This document shows, piece by piece, positions 30,438 to 31,381 of a stretch of 31,381 bases of DNA. A model generated the notes under the pieces. It saw only the letters and a list, made by a program, of their open reading frames with translations. It was not told where the DNA came from and searched no databases. Position 1 is the stretch's first letter, and every line of letters begins with the position of its first letter. Origin of the DNA: JAWMQL01 sp033283165. Lineage in GTDB: Bacteria > Pseudomonadota > Gammaproteobacteria > Pseudomonadales > Halieaceae. The position numbers were made by a program, and so were the translations under genes. The stretch lies in contig JAWMQL010000012.1 in NCBI GenBank assembly GCA_033283165.1, forward strand, positions 1 to 31,381, given 5' to 3'.

Positions 30438-30770
30438 TTAAACTACCACGCCTTTTTGACGTTGAATAAAGAAAGATTGATACGTTGTAAAAGCTTGCGA
30501 TAGGAATGCATAAAATTGAGCTATTTCACCTTTGTTGAGTTGAGAGGTTCCTTTTAATCCACGGAAGAAGACCTCAGCCAAGCCAGATGCTAGATTCAGA
30601 GTGCTGACATACCCGTTCCATGTGTCCGTGAAGGCCTGTGAGGTGGTAATTTTTATAGCTGCTGTATTCTGCCGAAGCTGTACTCCGACGTAGATAAGAG
30701 ATGCCACGACAGCGATCGCACTGATAAATTCGCCAAGGCTGCCCAAATCTGTCAAGGTTATTTCGTTCAT
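30438..30770 (-). CDS. Orphan membrane-helix protein, probably 3'-truncated
   Basis: 110 residues from the ATG at 30770 (MNEITLTDLGSLGEFISAIA), with GAGG about 8 bases upstream. The longer open frame upstream has no start signal. One membrane helix, FISAIAVVASLIYVGVQLRQ, then NTAAIKITTSQAFTDTWNGY and helices up to SFFIQRQKGVVV. Relatives of this type usually run to 150-180 residues, so the abrupt end suggests loss of the C-terminus. It shares the IYVGxQxRQ helix end with the gene at 29770, suggesting distant relatedness. Function unknown. Confidence 0.65.
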   Translation of the reverse strand: MNEITLTDLGSLGEFISAIAVVASLIYVGVQLRQNTAAIKITTSQAFTDTWNGYVSTLNLASGLAEVFFRGLKGTSQLNKGEIAQFYAFLSQAFTTYQSFFIQRQKGVVV

Positions 30771-30953
30771 GATACATGCCTCGCTGTTGTTAATTTCTTG
30801 TAAATAATAGGCGGTATTTCTCAAAGTAAGTGATAGCGATCCACAGCGACGTTCTAGCGCAGCAAGCTGGCTAGGGCCCGTTAAGAGGTGTGAACGGGCC
30901 CCAGAAAAATTGACTGAAATCAATTGCCTCCACACCAATACTGGCCTATATAC

Positions 30954-31381
30954 GGTACTGCCAAGTTAACTGCTCCTGGGAGACAATCTCAGGATGAACA
31001 CCTACAAACGTCATCGATTCCCTCCAGATATCATTTCCTACGCCGTCTGGCTCTACTTTCGCTTCAACCTGAGCCACCGTGATATCGAAGATCTACTAGC
31101 TGAGCGAGGCATCAAAGTCAGTCGCGAATCAATCCGCCTCTGGTGCATAAAATTCGGAGCGATTTATACCCGGCGTTTGAAGCGAAATCACAGAGGCTAT
31201 GGAGATACCTTCTTCATCGATGAAGTCTTCGTAAAGATCAATGGCAAGCAGCTTTACTTGTGGCGGGCAGTTGACCAGGATGGTGAGGTGGTCGATGTGT
31301 ATCTGCAGTCCAGACGTGATGGTGCAGCAGCAAAGCGCTTCTTCAGACGCCTGTCGCGTTCTAGTGGCACTGAGCCGAGGA
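30954..31381 (+). mobile_element. IS6-family insertion sequence, second copy (partial, runs off window)
   Basis: It begins with the terminal repeat GGTACTGCCAAGTTAACT at 30954, 40 bases before the transposase ATG. Same orientation as the copy at 20612, whose left leader is longer by about 50 bases and appears to contain a second CGCCAAGTTAACT. The right end is outside the window. Confidence 0.8.
30994..31381 (+). CDS. IS6-family transposase, N-terminal part
   Basis: ATG at 30994, open to the window edge (129 codons). MNTYKRHRFPPDIISYAVWL is identical to the start of the copy at 20702. The HTH (HRDIEDLLAERGIKVSRESI) and the first catalytic Asp (FIDEVFVKI) are present. Within the shared part the two proteins differ at scattered positions (YYRF/YFRF, RRH/RNH, RIKGKQYY/KINGKQLY), so they are related but not recent duplicates. 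The part that carries the 8-residue insertion in the other copy is not visible here. Confidence 0.9.
   Translation, partial: MNTYKRHRFPPDIISYAVWLYFRFNLSHRDIEDLLAERGIKVSRESIRLWCIKFGAIYTRRLKRNHRGYGDTFFIDEVFVKINGKQLYLWRAVDQDGEVVDVYLQSRRDGAAAKRFFRRLSRSSGTEPR

Overview
The window looks like chromosomal DNA from a free-living, probably marine, gammaproteobacterium. This is inferred from gene content, since no ribosomal or core housekeeping gene is present. The content includes sulfatases, two YtcJ-type exported amidohydrolases, a cytochrome P450, a carboxymuconolactone-decarboxylase-like protein, a DUF3391/HD-GYP protein, a TolB-like/TPR membrane protein and several small orphan membrane proteins. 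Base composition is moderate. There is no long operon and no visible pathway cluster. Most genes stand alone and are separated by 150-800 bp of repetitive, decayed DNA.

Layout. 1-2200: 5' end of an IS481 transposase, a secreted SnoaL-like protein, and an IS3 orfA fragment joined tail to tail with a truncated DUF1330 gene. 2204-6132: an arylsulfatase and a convergent lipoprotein amidohydrolase, separated by a ~490 bp dispersed repeat. 6216-7764: decayed genes (DUF885 fragment), a piece of tRNA inside a repeat, and a small secreted protein. 7867-13300: another long repeat, an HD-GYP protein, an IS30 stub, the TolB/TPR protein and a hypothetical gene. 13568-16490: a second tRNA-derived repeat, a CMD-family protein and three small membrane-protein genes, one frameshifted. 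16547-19250: a long repeat interrupted near its end by a complete group II intron of about 1.9 kb with its reverse transcriptase. 19287-24753: P450, IS6-family element, trypsin-like protease and a CSLREA-type beta-helix protein. 25042-26626: an intact IS30 element truncating a second sulfatase. 26832-31381: small membrane proteins, a second amidohydrolase and the start of a second IS6 copy.

The most unusual feature is the intergenic repeat system. (a) A ~490 bp element occurs in full or part at least six times. Three copies carry the same 17-codon remnant of an integrase start, so it looks like a non-autonomous derivative of an integrase-bearing element. (b) The group II intron sits near the end of one copy. 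Its likely EBS1 is complementary to the repeat end, which would make the repeat a dispersed homing target. (c) A short palindrome (arms of the type GGCGATAGCGGCCCC / GGGGCCGCTTTCGCC) recurs between genes. At four gene starts the outer repeat edge CGCCYA lies exactly 17 nt upstream of a TATYCT hexamer and 31-47 nt before the ATG, like a repeat-supplied -35 element. (d) Two copies of another repeat begin with the 3' half of a tRNA-Ile(CAU)-like gene, including CCA.

The genes do not form one pathway. The secreted or lipoprotein hydrolases, P450 and CMD protein fit scavenging of sulfated or aromatic/lipidic substrates. The window as a whole reads as an accessory region with heavy turnover. All identifications are by eye from motifs and translated sequence; no database search was run.
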